A stretch of 64,000 nucleotides of DNA from Elymus sibiricus. Lineage: Eukaryota > Streptophyta > Magnoliopsida > Poales > Poaceae. A program made the position numbers and the translations under genes. The stretch spans positions 539,938,222 through 540,002,221 of the forward strand of contig CM077667.1 of assembly GCA_039707655.1 (NCBI GenBank). The letters are read 5' to 3'. Shown one piece after another: positions 46,655-59,320 of the stretch. The first letter of the stretch is position 1. Each line of letters begins with the position of its first letter. The notes beneath the pieces were generated by a model. It was not told the DNA's origin, searched no databases, and worked only from the letters and a program-made list of their open reading frames with translations.

Positions 46655-48289
46655 CGCATAACACATCCATAATTTAGAAAAATCAACTCTAACTAGGCAT
46701 ATAGGAAAATAATTTTGATATCTGATGCATTTTACTCACCAAGTATTAATATAAGTAACTTGACTCTCAGTAACAATTAATCAAAGGGGAATTTATTGGT
46801 ATGGTCCATGCCAAGGACACACACAATGCACAATTATTATTTGCGGATAAATCGGTTTTCAGGCAAACATGTAGACAACCGCCACATAGCGTGTTGTGTG
46901 GGAGCCTGACGTGGCCTGATGAGCAAAACATGGGAATGACCAGGCCGACACCTACTACACCAAAAGCCCAAGTGTCCCACATCCCGCTCCATGAACTACA
47001 GTGGAAGCCGTATTTGACATGTATTTGTAATTTTTAATGTGTATTGTAAAAAAGAAACGGAAAAATAAATGGAGAAAGAAAAAAACCCGCTGAAAACCAT
47101 ACAGAAAAACGTGGAAGAGCATTCGGAAAAAAAACGTGCAAGAGCATTCCCAAACCGGGTGGAAGGTTCCTAAAACCGGTCTGTGCCGGTATGGATAAGC
47201 TTTCTAAAACCACACTGTGATCCAGGGCATCCTTTGGTCTTGCAATAAGCAAGAAAAAGCACTGGCACCAAAATTCAGGTATTCCCTCCGTCCGACGAAG
47301 AATGTATATATAGAAATTTCAGAACAAATTATGAAATGAAGTAAAAAAAAATGCTTGGAGAGGTACAAGACACCATCTTCCTTTTTAATTACCCAACCCT
47401 CAATGAGCTTCTTTTTAATTACTGAACCCCCAATGACCTAAGTACATGTAGAAATTAAGAGAAGACCATGTGTAGAATATTATTAATCTTGATTCCGTGT
47501 GATAAAGGAGAAACACTTTTTTTTATTTTAACATGCATTGATAAAATAGTAGTATTTTTTTTGGACAAATTTAAAACCAAACGTACACTTTTCATTGGAC
47601 GGAGAGAGTAGAAGCTTCCCAAAAACTGGATACATGGGATGGCCCCTGGGCGTACGGTAGTGGGTATTTTTTAGACGAACAACACTATTATCCCTATATG
47701 GCCCATGTGATGGCCCTATTTGTCTTTCTCAAATGTCCGCACATCCAGTCTGAGCAACTAGGGTGGTCCATTTGGCACTACAACACTCCAACGAGCGGAC
47801 CGTTTCTCCATTATGGTTTTCTAAAGTTTTGTTTTTGTTTGTTTAGTGGTTTTCCATAGATTGTTTCATTTGGTTTTCCATAAAACATGAATAAATATTT
47901 ATTTGAAAATGAACATTTTTCTAAAATAGGAGCAGAATTTTATGAATTTTGAGAGTATTTTAAGAATCTGTATATTTTCTAAAACATTTTTTCAAATACA
48001 TTCTGAAATTTGTGAACTGTTTGAAAAATGAAAACTTTTGGGAGAACGTTGTGAGAAATTTCTTAATTTATAATTTAAAAAACGTGAACATTTTTTGAAT
48101 TGTTTCATGCTGCGTGGAAGTGACTATTCGAAATACTTTTTGGTTGTTTCTTATTTATTTTAACAAATGCCACAACATGCAAGGGCTGGCACTTGAATCA
48201 GTCCTAGTTGTACTTATACCATCCTGGACTTTGCTTTCCCAGCACACTATAATTCTAACACAATAGGGTCGTGAGGGCAAGAATATCGC
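46655..48289. other. AT-rich intergenic, one MITE
   Basis: Apart from the Stowaway-like element at 47282-47608, no gene or repeat is supported. Confidence 0.4.
47282..47608. mobile_element. Stowaway-like element, diverged, about 327 bp
   Basis: Starts TTCCCTCCGTCCGACGAA after TA and ends TTCATTGGACGGAGAGAG before TA. The inverted ends are imperfect. Confidence 0.65.
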
Positions 48290-48474
48290 CAGTGGCGGAG
48301 CCAGGAAAAATGAGTGAGGGGGGGGCTGAATGTTGTTAATCTTTGTTGGGGAGGGTCAGCCCACTAGATTACACTATTTTAGCAGCCAATGATCATCTAT
48401 TTACATAGATATTAGGCCTACCTTAGTGTTGTTAGGGGCCAGGACCCCTGTTGGTCCCCCTGTCTCCGCCACTG
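48290..48474. mobile_element. hAT-type MITE, 185 bp
   Basis: TIRs CAGTGGCGGAGCC and TCTCCGCCACTG; 8-bp flanks AATATCGC and AATACCGC differ by one base. Confidence 0.85.
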
Positions 48475-49170
48475 AATACCGCCATTCCTATTTGGCACCA
48501 TAAGCCCCTCGTTAACCGTACATAGCGCAGAGGGGTCGATCGCATTGGGCTTGCCCATCTGAGGAAGTTACCACCAAAAGCTCGCCCTGGTTTTTGAAGT
48601 TTTAGGATCTTTTGGTTTTCTTTTTTCCTTCCTAGTTTTTGGATCTTTCCTGTTTGTTTTATTTTTCATTTTCGTTTTATCAAATGCGTGAATTTTTACT
48701 ATTTTTTTACAAGTCCATGAATTTGCTTATCATTTTCTGAATTTATTTTTCAAATTGGTGATTATTTTTTAAATACACATTCTTCTACAAATTATATGAA
48801 AAGAAAATCAGATTCACAAATTTGTTTTGCAATTTTGCGGACTTTTTCAACTTATGAACCTTTCTGAAATTCATGATCTTTTTAGCAAATTTTGTGAAAC
48901 TTTTCTAAATTTATTAACAATTTCAGATTTACAATTTTCTTCAAATCTATTAATCGTTTTTATTTCACTGCCAATTTTAGGTTTTTCTTGATTAATGTTT
49001 TTTTGAAAAGATAATGGTCATCAATCAACTGGTCGAAGAAATAGAAGGTCAACTAACTAAAGGGTACCCCTTGCAGGAGCCCCCTAAGGGTCACTTTTGT
49101 GGGCTAGAGCGCACCAAGTGGTGTGTCCAGCCGCAGCCACGTGTCACGTCCTGGGTACCTTCTCTGCATT
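48475..49170. other. AT-rich intergenic
   Basis: No gene recognised. The last 55 bases are the left part of the segment paralogous to 41793-41850. Confidence 0.4.
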
Positions 49171-51214
49171 TTTCCGACCTACGTACCAGCCCAGGACCAC
49201 TATGGAGACTGCATACAAGGTTTGATCTCTTTCGTTACCGACTCGTAGCGCAGCGGAAGTAGAGTCGATGACGAACGGCGGTGCAGATCCCCGCAGCTAG
49301 GATTTTACAACCTCCCAACCGCGAGGATGTATACCCTCATCTGCCCCGCGGACAGCCCTCCGGGAGGCGGTCACACAGTCCCCCGGACGGTGTCGCGGAC
49401 AGCCCTTCGGGAGGACCTCCGAAACTCGGACTGTCACTCGGACAGCCCTTCGGGAGGACCTCCAAAACTCGGACGGTCACACGGACAGCCCTTCGGGAGG
49501 CACTCTCGAACTAAGACCGAAACTACGATCTCTCTACAGAGTTGCACACAAACGGTGTCATCTATCCGGCAGGGCTTCGCCGTCCAGAACTAGTTCCTGC
49601 CGGAACCCAGACAGCCTTTCGGCTCTACGAAACTATTTATAGGAAAAACCCAAGGGGTAGAGCACATTTGGTCATACCAAAAATGTCCTCACAAAAATGA
49701 CCTTCTCAAGGGCATAAATGGGAGGGAAGAGGATAAGTGGGGCTGCTTGGAGCAGCCCCAAAACCTGGCCGGCCACACCATGTGGGCCCCCCCAAAAGGG
49801 GTTCCCTCCTTCCCAAGTCTTCTCCTAGATCTTTTAAGCAAAGCCCCAAAAGGTGGCTTTCCAAAAATATCCCAAAAAGCACTTTCACTATTCACGACGA
49901 CATTTTTCAGCGTCTGATCGAACTGAAAATATTCATGTGGGCTTAGAACATTTCCAGTACCCACCAAAATAATTTTCAACGCGAGCCGGAACAATTCCGG
50001 TTTAGTGATTTTCATCTGCGAAAAGCATCTGAAGCGGTTTCGGCAGCTCCGGAACATTTCCGGTTTTCATTCCGGAAAATTCCAGAAAGTTTCCAGAATG
50101 ATTCTGGCACCCTCCAAGAATTATCAGGCATGTGCCAAAACCAATTTGACTTTATGGTATCCCCTGAAACAACTTTTCAGTTTTACCGAAACTGTTCCGG
50201 TGTTCTCTCTGCGGAACTTTTCCGCTGTCCGAAACTTTTCCGGTGTCCGAAAACTTTTTCGGTGATTTTCTCTCAGACTCCCTGTCTAGTATTCAGCAGA
50301 TAGATGACCCTTAAGCGTGTGACCCTATAGGTTCGGTGAAGCATAGACATGACCCGGAACCCCTTCCGATCAATGATCAACATCGGAGCCGTGGACACCC
50401 ATATTGATCCCTATACCCACACGAATGAATATTCGAGTGAACCTCCAGTTGCCGTGTGCTATTCCTGTTGCTTCGCGATATGTTACAAATACCCGAGGTG
50501 AGACATGTTGGCATCCCCCTGGATCAACACCTTGTCCACTATGCCAATTACCTCGTTGCCGATATTGTTCTCTTTTCTCGTTCCCGTGTTCCGGCATCCC
50601 TGTGATCAAATCACCCTGTGTCTGGCCAGACGATGATGGATACCGTAACACCGAGAGGGCCCAGAGATATCTCTCCATCGTCGGAGGAGCAAATCCCAAT
50701 CTTGAGCTATCAAGTTACTTGACATACTTTTCCATGAACCCGTAAGCCGCCGTAATAGCCACCCATTTACGGATGACGTTTAACAAACCCCAAAGTTCAT
50801 GAAGCAAGCATGAAGAAACTCGATACTCTCATGGTCTAAGGAATTATGCAAACATTAACTTCCTGTGTTATTAACCATTAACTTATGACGAATGTATCTC
50901 ATAGCATAACATCAATCGGGTCGATTCAACACAAGTGTTCTACCAACAATTGTACCCTCAAAATTGCCGGCATAGTCATGCCCATGATCAGGAAAACAAG
51001 ATCATCATGCAATACTTGAGCCAGTCTTAGAGGCCAGACTAGGAATACATTTTACCGTTTATTATCCCACACGTGCACATGAGTTTCCCTACAAGCCTCG
51101 TTTTATTTGTAGACTCGAGAATCATTGCAGTTATAGCATGGAACATAAACTTTAATTATGAACAGGGAGATAATCAATAACATTTATTATTGCCTCTAGG
51201 GCATATCTCCTACA
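49171..51214 (-). repeat. 3' LTR (truncated)
   Basis: 2044 bp. Compared with the other LTR it lacks 29 bp at the outer end and 87 bp near 49638, where the partner has sequence between two CTATTT repeats. Otherwise nearly identical. Confidence 0.92.
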
Positions 51215-54200
51215 GACTCCCACTTGCACTAGAGTCAATAATCTAGTCAATGCTAATGCACTTTACACCTATGGCATACTGGTGTAAAATATGCTTCGCT
51301 TGTGGTATAGCCTGATGTCCAACGGATCTGACAACTTCAGCTCCGTGTGTAACTTTGCATATCCTCGCGTTTTCACGCTTTCACAAAATTCATATTTTGT
51401 GTGGACTTGGCTTTGCATATGTGTGAATCATTGGTCGAAACCTGATTCCTCAGACTGAGCTATGTAGCAACTATCTGCAATAGTGTCCCATAGACCAAAG
51501 CCATCTTGGAATCATACTAAGTTCATGAATGAACTATATGATTCAACAACTTCTTTGTCGCTTCTCAAGCGTCAACATACTTAGCCTTTGTTATAGAATT
51601 CGCCACAGTATCTTGTTTGGAACAATTTCCAACTACCGTGCCACCATATTGTGTATTACACAAAACCCTTAACTTAAATCGAAAATCGCATGTAGCATTG
51701 ATGAAGACTGTATCGATGTAATTACTTACAACGAGCACTTCATAATCTCTGCTTGCGAGAAAACATGTCATCAGTACTACTCTAGTACTCAGTGACATCT
51801 TTCACTGTTGTCCTATGATCAGTACTTTGATCACTTTGGTATCTATACTCGCAACAACTTTGGAGTATTGGACATATCTGGTTGTTTTACATACCATGGA
51901 ATACATGATTAATCCAAACACAAGAGTGTGTGGAATCTCCATCATGTATTTTACTCATCAGTGTTTTGGGACACTGAGTCTTGCAAAAACTCTTTCCATG
52001 TGACTTCGGCAAGAATCACTCCTTGGCTTTTTAAATGCCAAAAAGTTTTAGCATCTTGTCAATATGTATTCATTGCTTAGCCCCATTAGGTAAATCTATC
52101 TCCATAGATCATCATGCCTAATATTGAGGCTATTTAGCCTAAGCACTTCATCGAAAAACTATTTTCAAATGAAGTCTTGATTCGTGTCAAGAAATTTATT
52201 TCCAATTAACAATGTGTCAAGTAAACACGGTTTTTAGAAATATTATTATGCTCCCACTTACTTTCTTCAATCACAAGCATCTTCGATACCCATTTGATGA
52301 AGTCAAAACCCTTTTGACCATTCAATCAAAAACGAAGATTCCAACTCCACTTTGCTCTCTTCTGTCCATCGCTGGAACTCTGAAGTTTGCATACTTACTA
52401 GCACCCTCTGGATCGACAAATTACTTTGGACTGTATCACATACAAGTCCTAGGTTTCATTCCCATCAGATGGAAATCCTTTTGTCATCCATGTTTCATAT
52501 CTCATGATTGAAATATGTATTAATTGCTAGTTCAACCCGAACCGACTTCAAGCATCGCTACGGTGAGACAATCTCATCGTAGTCAACTCTTTGAACTTGT
52601 TTTTGCAACAAGTCGAGCTTTATGGATAAAACATTTTTATCCGTATCAGTTTTTAGTTCCATAAATATTCGTTAGACTCTAAGCCTTCCGAAAGGTGTAT
52701 CAAGATTTTAATCTTGAAACATTGATATGGAAACTATCTCAGATTGTATTGGCATTTAGCCAACTCCGGAGTCAGGGCCCATCATCGCTTCCTTATGTAT
52801 CGTAGGTATACTGTTGTCCAACAACAATATCTCGTTTGCGCACCTGAGAGGTTTGCACGAGCCTTGCCTACGTGGTTCAGCTGCAAGTTCGACTGAAGTC
52901 CATCCATTTTATTGTAGAGACTTCCGTATCAGTCGCAGTAGGAAACTCCGGAATCACTTCCAAGGTTTCTTTCCATTGATCTGATGACGAAGATACTGGT
53001 TATCTCGTCGAGTTGCACTGTCCTCCCACTCGCCTTTTGTAAGAACTATTCTCTTTAAAAGCATACCGTTTTGCGGCAAAATCCTTTGCCTCGGTATAGT
53101 GGTGGGGAATACCCAATGACTTGGGATAACCTTACAAAGTAGCACTTGTCTGATTTGGAATAGGTTTGTAACCTTTTACACAAGCCCCATATTCCAAATG
53201 TTAAGAAAAGATATAACATGGTTGGGCGTACCATATCATGGCATCATTTCAACAGACCTGATGGATCTCTTTTCAGTGAAAAAGCCGCAGTCTCTAAAGC
53301 ATCACTTTAAAAGGGATAATGGCAATTTTATTTATGTCATCTTTGATCTTACCATGTCATAAATGGTTCGATTACATCTTCACGGACTTTCCACTTGCAG
53401 TGGTGTTCCAGGAGGTGCAAGTTATGAAACCCCTTTCATAACTCATCAGACATTCGCTAAAGTTGTAACTCAAATATTCCTTTCTGCAATCGAATTGTAG
53501 AAACATAATTTTCTTGTTACAATAACTTCTACTTCATTTTTGAAAACCTTATGAATGAATTCAAAAGATCCAGACTTACGTCTCAACAAGTAAATATCCA
53601 TATATCTACTTGAGTCATTTCTGAAGATAGACAAATCCACTACTTGCAACAACATTTATTGGACTACACACATCATAATGTATGATCACCAATATGTTCT
53701 TTGCTCGTTCCTTATGGCCTGTGAACGGTATTTCAGTCACTTCACTTTTCAGAGGAAAGTTGCAAGTGTCAGATGATTCAAAATCAAACGACTTCAAAAT
53801 CCATCACAATGGAATTTTCCATGCGGGTTTCTCCAATGTGACCAAATGCAGTGCCACACTTGTGTGGTATTCTTTTAGTCTTACGACATTTAGCGTCAGT
53901 GTTATGGATGTATCATATTTCCATCAATATTCATAACATACATCCCATCTTGTATGGAAGCATGGCCCTTCATGTTATTCATAACACCGAACATCAAAAG
54001 TTCTCTTATGAATAGCCTTCTTGCAAAATACCTTATGCAAAGGGCTAGAGTGTATGAAACTCTAAATGAATTATGAAAGTAAATACAGAGGTAATGTATT
54101 ATTATCAATATTCATAACATACTTCTCATTCATAATGAAAGTATGCCCCTTTTGTTATTCATAACTCTGAACATTAAAAGTTCTCTTATGAACAACCTTC

Positions 54201-56716
54201 TTGCAAGATACTTTATGCAATGGGCTAGAGTGTGTAAAACTCTAAAATGAATTATGAAAGTAAACCCAGAGGTAATGTATTATTTATCAATATTAATAAC
54301 ATACGTCTCATTCATAATGAAAGTATGGCCCTTATGTTATTCATAACACCGAACATCAAAAGTTCTCTTATGAACAACCTTCTTGCAAGATACCTTATGC
54401 AAAGGGCTAGAGTGTGAAACTCTAAAATGAATTATGAAAGTAAATACATAGGGAATACACCTATGGAAGGCATAGTAACATTTACTATGTTCCCTGCGTG
54501 TATCTAAACCTCATTCCTGGCTAGTCTTTCAGGCCATAGTAGTTCTTACATCGAGTTGCAACAAAATGCAATCGAGCGGGTATCTTTGCGACTAACTCAC
54601 AATACCCAAGAATTAGTGATTAACATGTTTAACCATAATTCCCAAGAACTATATCTTTGACCAGCCTTCTATACATCAAAAACTTGTATGACATTCACAC
54701 ATGAGCTGGATATTCCAGTCTTCTTTCCTTTTGCCATTATACTTCTAATAGTTTAACTTTCAGTATTTCTCCTACTCTTAGAAGAAGCACCCAACTTAAG
54801 AGTGGCGATAGCCCTGGACTTCCTAGGCGTGAAAGTTTCACTAACACCCTTCGGACACTTCCTTTCTCTTTAAGTTGTTGTTTTATTCACCTTTCATCAT
54901 ATGACACGCGTTCTCCTGGATCCCTCTCTTATCAGTCAAATGCCAAGTAAACACTTTTACTAACAGTTTGCAAACAAACAATGCTTTGGATATCTCATAT
55001 CTTTTAGCCTTTGTCTGTCTCTGAAAATGATTTTCAGATTCCATGAATATCACATAACTATCCAAACTTTCGAAGTTCGGGTCTCATGGAAGCAAACGTA
55101 TTGCACTTGACTGAAATAGAATTCTAGCTTTTGGATCGAAGGACGAGAGCCACATGATCCATAGCATTTAGCGGGAGAATACCAAAAGTATGCGATAGGA
55201 CAAAGTCCTTCTCGGCACTATTGAGGACAATCCTCACATTACGTTTACCAACCGTAACTTTTAAGCAGATATTTAACAGCTATTCAATTTGAATAGGGAA
55301 GGTGGAAACGCGAGACATTATTCTACAACTATTTTGCAAATCACACTCAGACAGTGTTCAAAATTAATTGCACTGAGAATTAAAAGAATTCAATTCTACA
55401 GTGCGCTCCCACTCAAATCAATATCTCTCATAATTAATTGTGAGTGATTCAAGATCCATATTACAATTCAACGCCAAGGATGCATCCATCTCGAGTGACG
55501 AGAATTGTAATTGGTAGGCCAACTTGCCAATCACATCTCTATGTGACTCTTGTTCATCTTTCGATGCGTGTGTTCCGAGCTCATGACTTTCATGCCTGAA
55601 TGTCAAGACAACCAAGTGATCTCGCTGCGAGGTCTCAACTCACCCGCCTCACACTTCTCTAATCGTTCGTACCCATGCAACCATGTGATACCCCGAAGAG
55701 ATAGGTGCCGTGACGGTGCTACACTTGGGAGAACACTAACTACTTGATATTTAAGTGAGAGATCACCCTAATAAAAAGCGACTACCGCGCAATCAAAAGG
55801 GTGCAACATAAGGGATAAACATCTCAGGCAATTCATAATTAGCATGATATGGTATAGCCCCTTCTGACGGAGAAGTCAAGTTTTCTTCGTCTTCGGCATT
55901 CGCGTCGGTGTTCACCTTTGCAAAGATTGCCACCACCTTGTCGATGCACCAGATAATATTGCTATCTCTATAGCTAATAAAATAAGTGCATTACATAAGG
56001 TTGACACGCAGGTCATTAAAGTGCAATCATATGGCTCCAGCCATCATGCCGAATCATGACACGCAGGTCATGTTAATTACATCATATAGTCATCTCATAC
56101 ATAACAAATTTAATATGAGCATTGCTATACCACATCACATGCATAACCATCCTGCAAAACCAAGTTAGACGCCTCTAATCGGTTTATGCAAAATTTTATT
56201 TTATGTGGCTTCTAAGGTTTTGACTCAAACCGCAGCTACCAACGTTTATCATCAAGTATGATACTTCAAGTTGCTAGATTAACTTTCCAGGGTGTATGAA
56301 ACACGAGACAATAAAATCTCGAGCCCCATACTAAACTTCGTCATACGCGTGACCCCCGTGCAGATCATATCTGCATTGCCCTTCGTCTGCGAAACATCCA
56401 TCTTTCTTTAACTATGGTGGAACCCAAAGAACTGTTAGCACTTCGTTGATCTGTCAATCAGCATACTCAGGAGCAGCATGAAAGGATCGCGGATTGCCAG
56501 AACTTTGTGAGATTCCACCATGCCGTCAAGATCAGGACTACGCAAATTCACGGGAAGCAACAGGAACATCGGGTAACAGATTTCATCTGCTACCCGCACA
56601 AATAATTTTCAGCAATAGATCTCATCTACTACAAAATTATACTATGCAATACCCATACATCTCATGTATTCTAGATCATAACATGCATCTACTCATAGCC
56701 TGGCTCTTGATGCCAC
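51215..56716 (-). pseudogene. Decayed Copia gag-pol interior
   Basis: Pieces of the polyprotein are recognisable on the minus strand in 5'-to-3' order. One is an integrase-junction fragment (53797-53615, PFTGHKERAKNILVIIHYDVC). A second is an integrase fragment (53655-53470, DSSRYMDIYLLRRKSGSFEF). The third is an RNase H end (51798-51565, YGGTVVGNCSKQDTVANS followed by TKAKYVDA). Stops and frameshifts separate them, and the catalytic reverse transcriptase motif was not found intact. The gag part (about 54500-56700) has no open frame of note. The copy is dead and would depend on another element's proteins. Confidence 0.75.
53923..54455. repeat. Three tandem copies of a 182-bp unit inside Copia
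   Basis: Units start with ATCAATATT(C/A)ATAACATAC at about 53923, 54104 and 54286 and share TTATTCATAAC, AAAAGTTCTCTTATGAA and GGGCTAGAGTGT. Confidence 0.9.
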
Positions 56717-58876
56717 TGTTGGGGAACGCAGCAGAAAACAAAAAATTTCCGACCTACGTACCAGCCCAGGACCACTATGGAGACTGCATACAAGGTTTGA
56801 TCTCTTTCGTTACCGACTCGTAGCGCAGCGGAAGTAGATTCGATGACGAACGGCGGTGCAGATCCCCGCAGCTAGGATTTTACAACCTCCCAACCGCGAG
56901 GATGTATACCCTCATCTGCCCCGCGGACAGCCCTCCGGGAGGCGGTCGCACAGCCCCCCGAACGGTGTCGCGGACAGCCCTTCGGGAGGACCTCCGAAAC
57001 TCGGACTGTCACTTGGACAGCCCTTCGGGAGGACCTCCAAAACTCGGACGGTCACACGGACAGCCCTTCGGGAGGCACTCTCGAACTAAGACCAAAACTA
57101 CGATCTCTCTACAGAGTTGCACACATACGGTGTCATCTATCCGGCAGGGCTTCGCCGTCCAGAACTAGTTCCTGCCGGAACCCAGACAGCCTTTCGGCTC
57201 TACGAAACTATTTCGCTGGGAGGGAGAGAGAATGCCAGATCATGCATGGCTTGTGTATGAGAGTAAGGATGTGTCTTATGGCAGCCCACACACCTCCTAT
57301 TTATAGGAAAAACCCAAGGGGTAGAGCACATTTGGTCATACCAAAAATGTCCTCACAAAAATGACCTTCTCAAGGGCATAAATGGGAGGGAAGAGGATAA
57401 GTGGGGCTGCTTGGAGCAGCCCCAAAACCTGGCCGGCCACACCATGTGGGGCCCCCAAAAGGGGTTCCCTCCTTCCCAATTCTTCTCCTAGATCTTTTAA
57501 GCAAAGCCCCAAAAGGTGGCTTTCCAAAAATATCCCAAAAAGCACTTTCACTATTCACGACGACATTTTTCAGCGTCTGATCGAACTGAAAATATTCATG
57601 TGGGCTTAGAACATTTCCAGTACCCACCAAAATAATTTTCAACGCGAGCCGGAACAATTCCGGTTTAGTGATTTTCATCTGCGAAAAGCATCTGAAGCGG
57701 TTTCGGCAGCTCCGGAACATTTCCGGTTTTCATTCCGGAAAATTCCAGAAAGTTTCCAGAATGATTCTGGCACCCTCCAAGAATTATCAGGCATGTTCCA
57801 AAACCAATTTGACTTTATGGTATCCCCTGAAACAACTTTTCAGTTTTACCGAAACTGTTCCGGTGTTCTCTCTGCGGAACTTTTCCGCTGTCCGAAACTT
57901 TTCCGGTGTCCGAAAACTTTTTCGGTGATTTTCTCTCAGACTCCCTGTCTAGTATTCAGCAGATAGATGACCCTTAAGCGTGTGACCCTATAGGTTCGGT
58001 GAAGCATAGACATGACCCGGAACCCTTCCGATCAATGATCAACATCGGAGCCGTGGACACCCATATTGATCCCTATACCCACACGAATGAATATTCGAGT
58101 GAACCTCCAGTTGCCGTGTGCTATTCCTGTTGCTTCGCGATATGTTACAAATACCCGAGGTGAGACATGTTGGCATCCCCCTGGATCAACACCTTGTCCA
58201 CTATGCCAGTTACCTCGTTGCCGGTATTGTTCTCTTTTCTCGTTCCCGTGTTCCGGCATCCCTGTGATCAAATCACCCTGTGTCTGGCTAGACGATGATG
58301 GATACCGTAACACCGAGAGGGCCCAGAGATATCTCTCCATCGTCGGAGGAGCAAATCCCAATCTTGAGCTATCAAGTTACTTGACATACTTTTCCATGAA
58401 CCCGTAAGTCGCCGTAATAGCCACCCATTTACGGATGACGTTTAACAAACCCCAAAGTTCATGAAGCAAGCATGAAGAAACTCGATACTCTCATGGTCTA
58501 AGGAATTATGCAAACATTAACTTCCTGTGTTATTAACCATTAACTTATGACGAATGTATCTCATAGCATAACATCAATCGGGTCGATTCAACACAAGTGT
58601 TCTACCAACAATTGTGCCCTCAAAATTGCCGGCATAGTCATGCCCATGATCAGGAAAACAGGATCATCATGCAATACTTGAGCCAGTCTTAGAGGCCAGA
58701 CTAGGAATACATTTTACCGTTTATTATCCCACACGTGCACATGAGTTTCCCTCCAAGCCTCGTTTTATTTGTAGACTCGAGAATCATTGCAGTTATAGCA
58801 TGGAACATAAACTTTAATTATGAACAGGGAGATAATCAATAACATTTATTATTGCCTCTAGGGCATATCTCCTACA
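56717..58876 (-). repeat. 5' LTR (complete)
   Basis: 2160 bp, TG...CA ends. It includes the 87-bp segment (about 57214-57300) missing from the other LTR. Its outer flank is ACTTC (58877-58881), the surviving half of the target duplication. Confidence 0.92.
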
Positions 58877-59320
58877 ACTTCTCGTGGAGGCACATATTTG
58901 CCTCTCATGGAGGAAAAAAAATCACGAAGTCAATATTTTTTTTACAATTTTTTTGCTTCCACGAGACGCATAGATCTGCTTCTCGTGGAAGCACATAGCA
59001 CAAAAAACAAATTGTGATTTTTTTTACTTCCGTGAGAAGTACATATTTGTTTCTCATCGAGGCACGGACTTGGAAAAAAAAATGCAATCACTTTTTTTCG
59101 TGATTTCTATTTGTTTCCACGAGAAACACATATTTGCTGCACATATTTGATTCTGTGAGAAGCACATAGAAAGAAACGAAAGATTTTGTGTGTGATTTTT
59201 TTTTGCTTATTTGCTCTCTGGTAAGGAAAAAGTATTGTGATTATTTTGCTCCTTTTCTTTTTGTGCTTCCACGAGAAGCAAAGATTTGTATCTCATGGAG
59301 GCACATATTTGTGCCTCTAG
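58877..59320. repeat. CTTCTCGTGGAAGC-type palindromic minisatellite
   Basis: Irregular copies of TTCCACGAGAAGCACATATTT and GCTTCTCGTGGAAGCACATA, many forming hairpins. Its left part is paralogous to 42012-42130. Confidence 0.75.

Larger units (their letters stand above)
49171..58876 (-). mobile_element. Copia LTR retrotransposon (Angela/BARE-like), minus orientation
   Basis: Two LTRs flank a 5.5-kb interior. The LTR read on the minus strand begins TGTAGGAGATATGCCCTAGA and ends GTTCCCCAACA, a pattern I associate with Triticeae Angela/BARE/WIS Copia elements. A primer binding site (TGGCATCAAGAGCC, similar to the initiator-Met tRNA site) follows the 5' LTR at 56699-56715, and a purine tract (AGTGGGAGTC) precedes the 3' LTR at 51215-51224. 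The interior holds only decayed gag-pol. The 3' LTR lacks its last 29 bases, lost with the neighbouring flank. Confidence 0.9.

Noticed and set aside
49281..49593. Frames with repeated TALREALRN/SPSGGPPKLG in the Copia LTRs
   Set aside because: They come from short direct repeats (GGACAGCCCTTCGGGAGG) within the LTR, present identically in both LTRs; not a gene.
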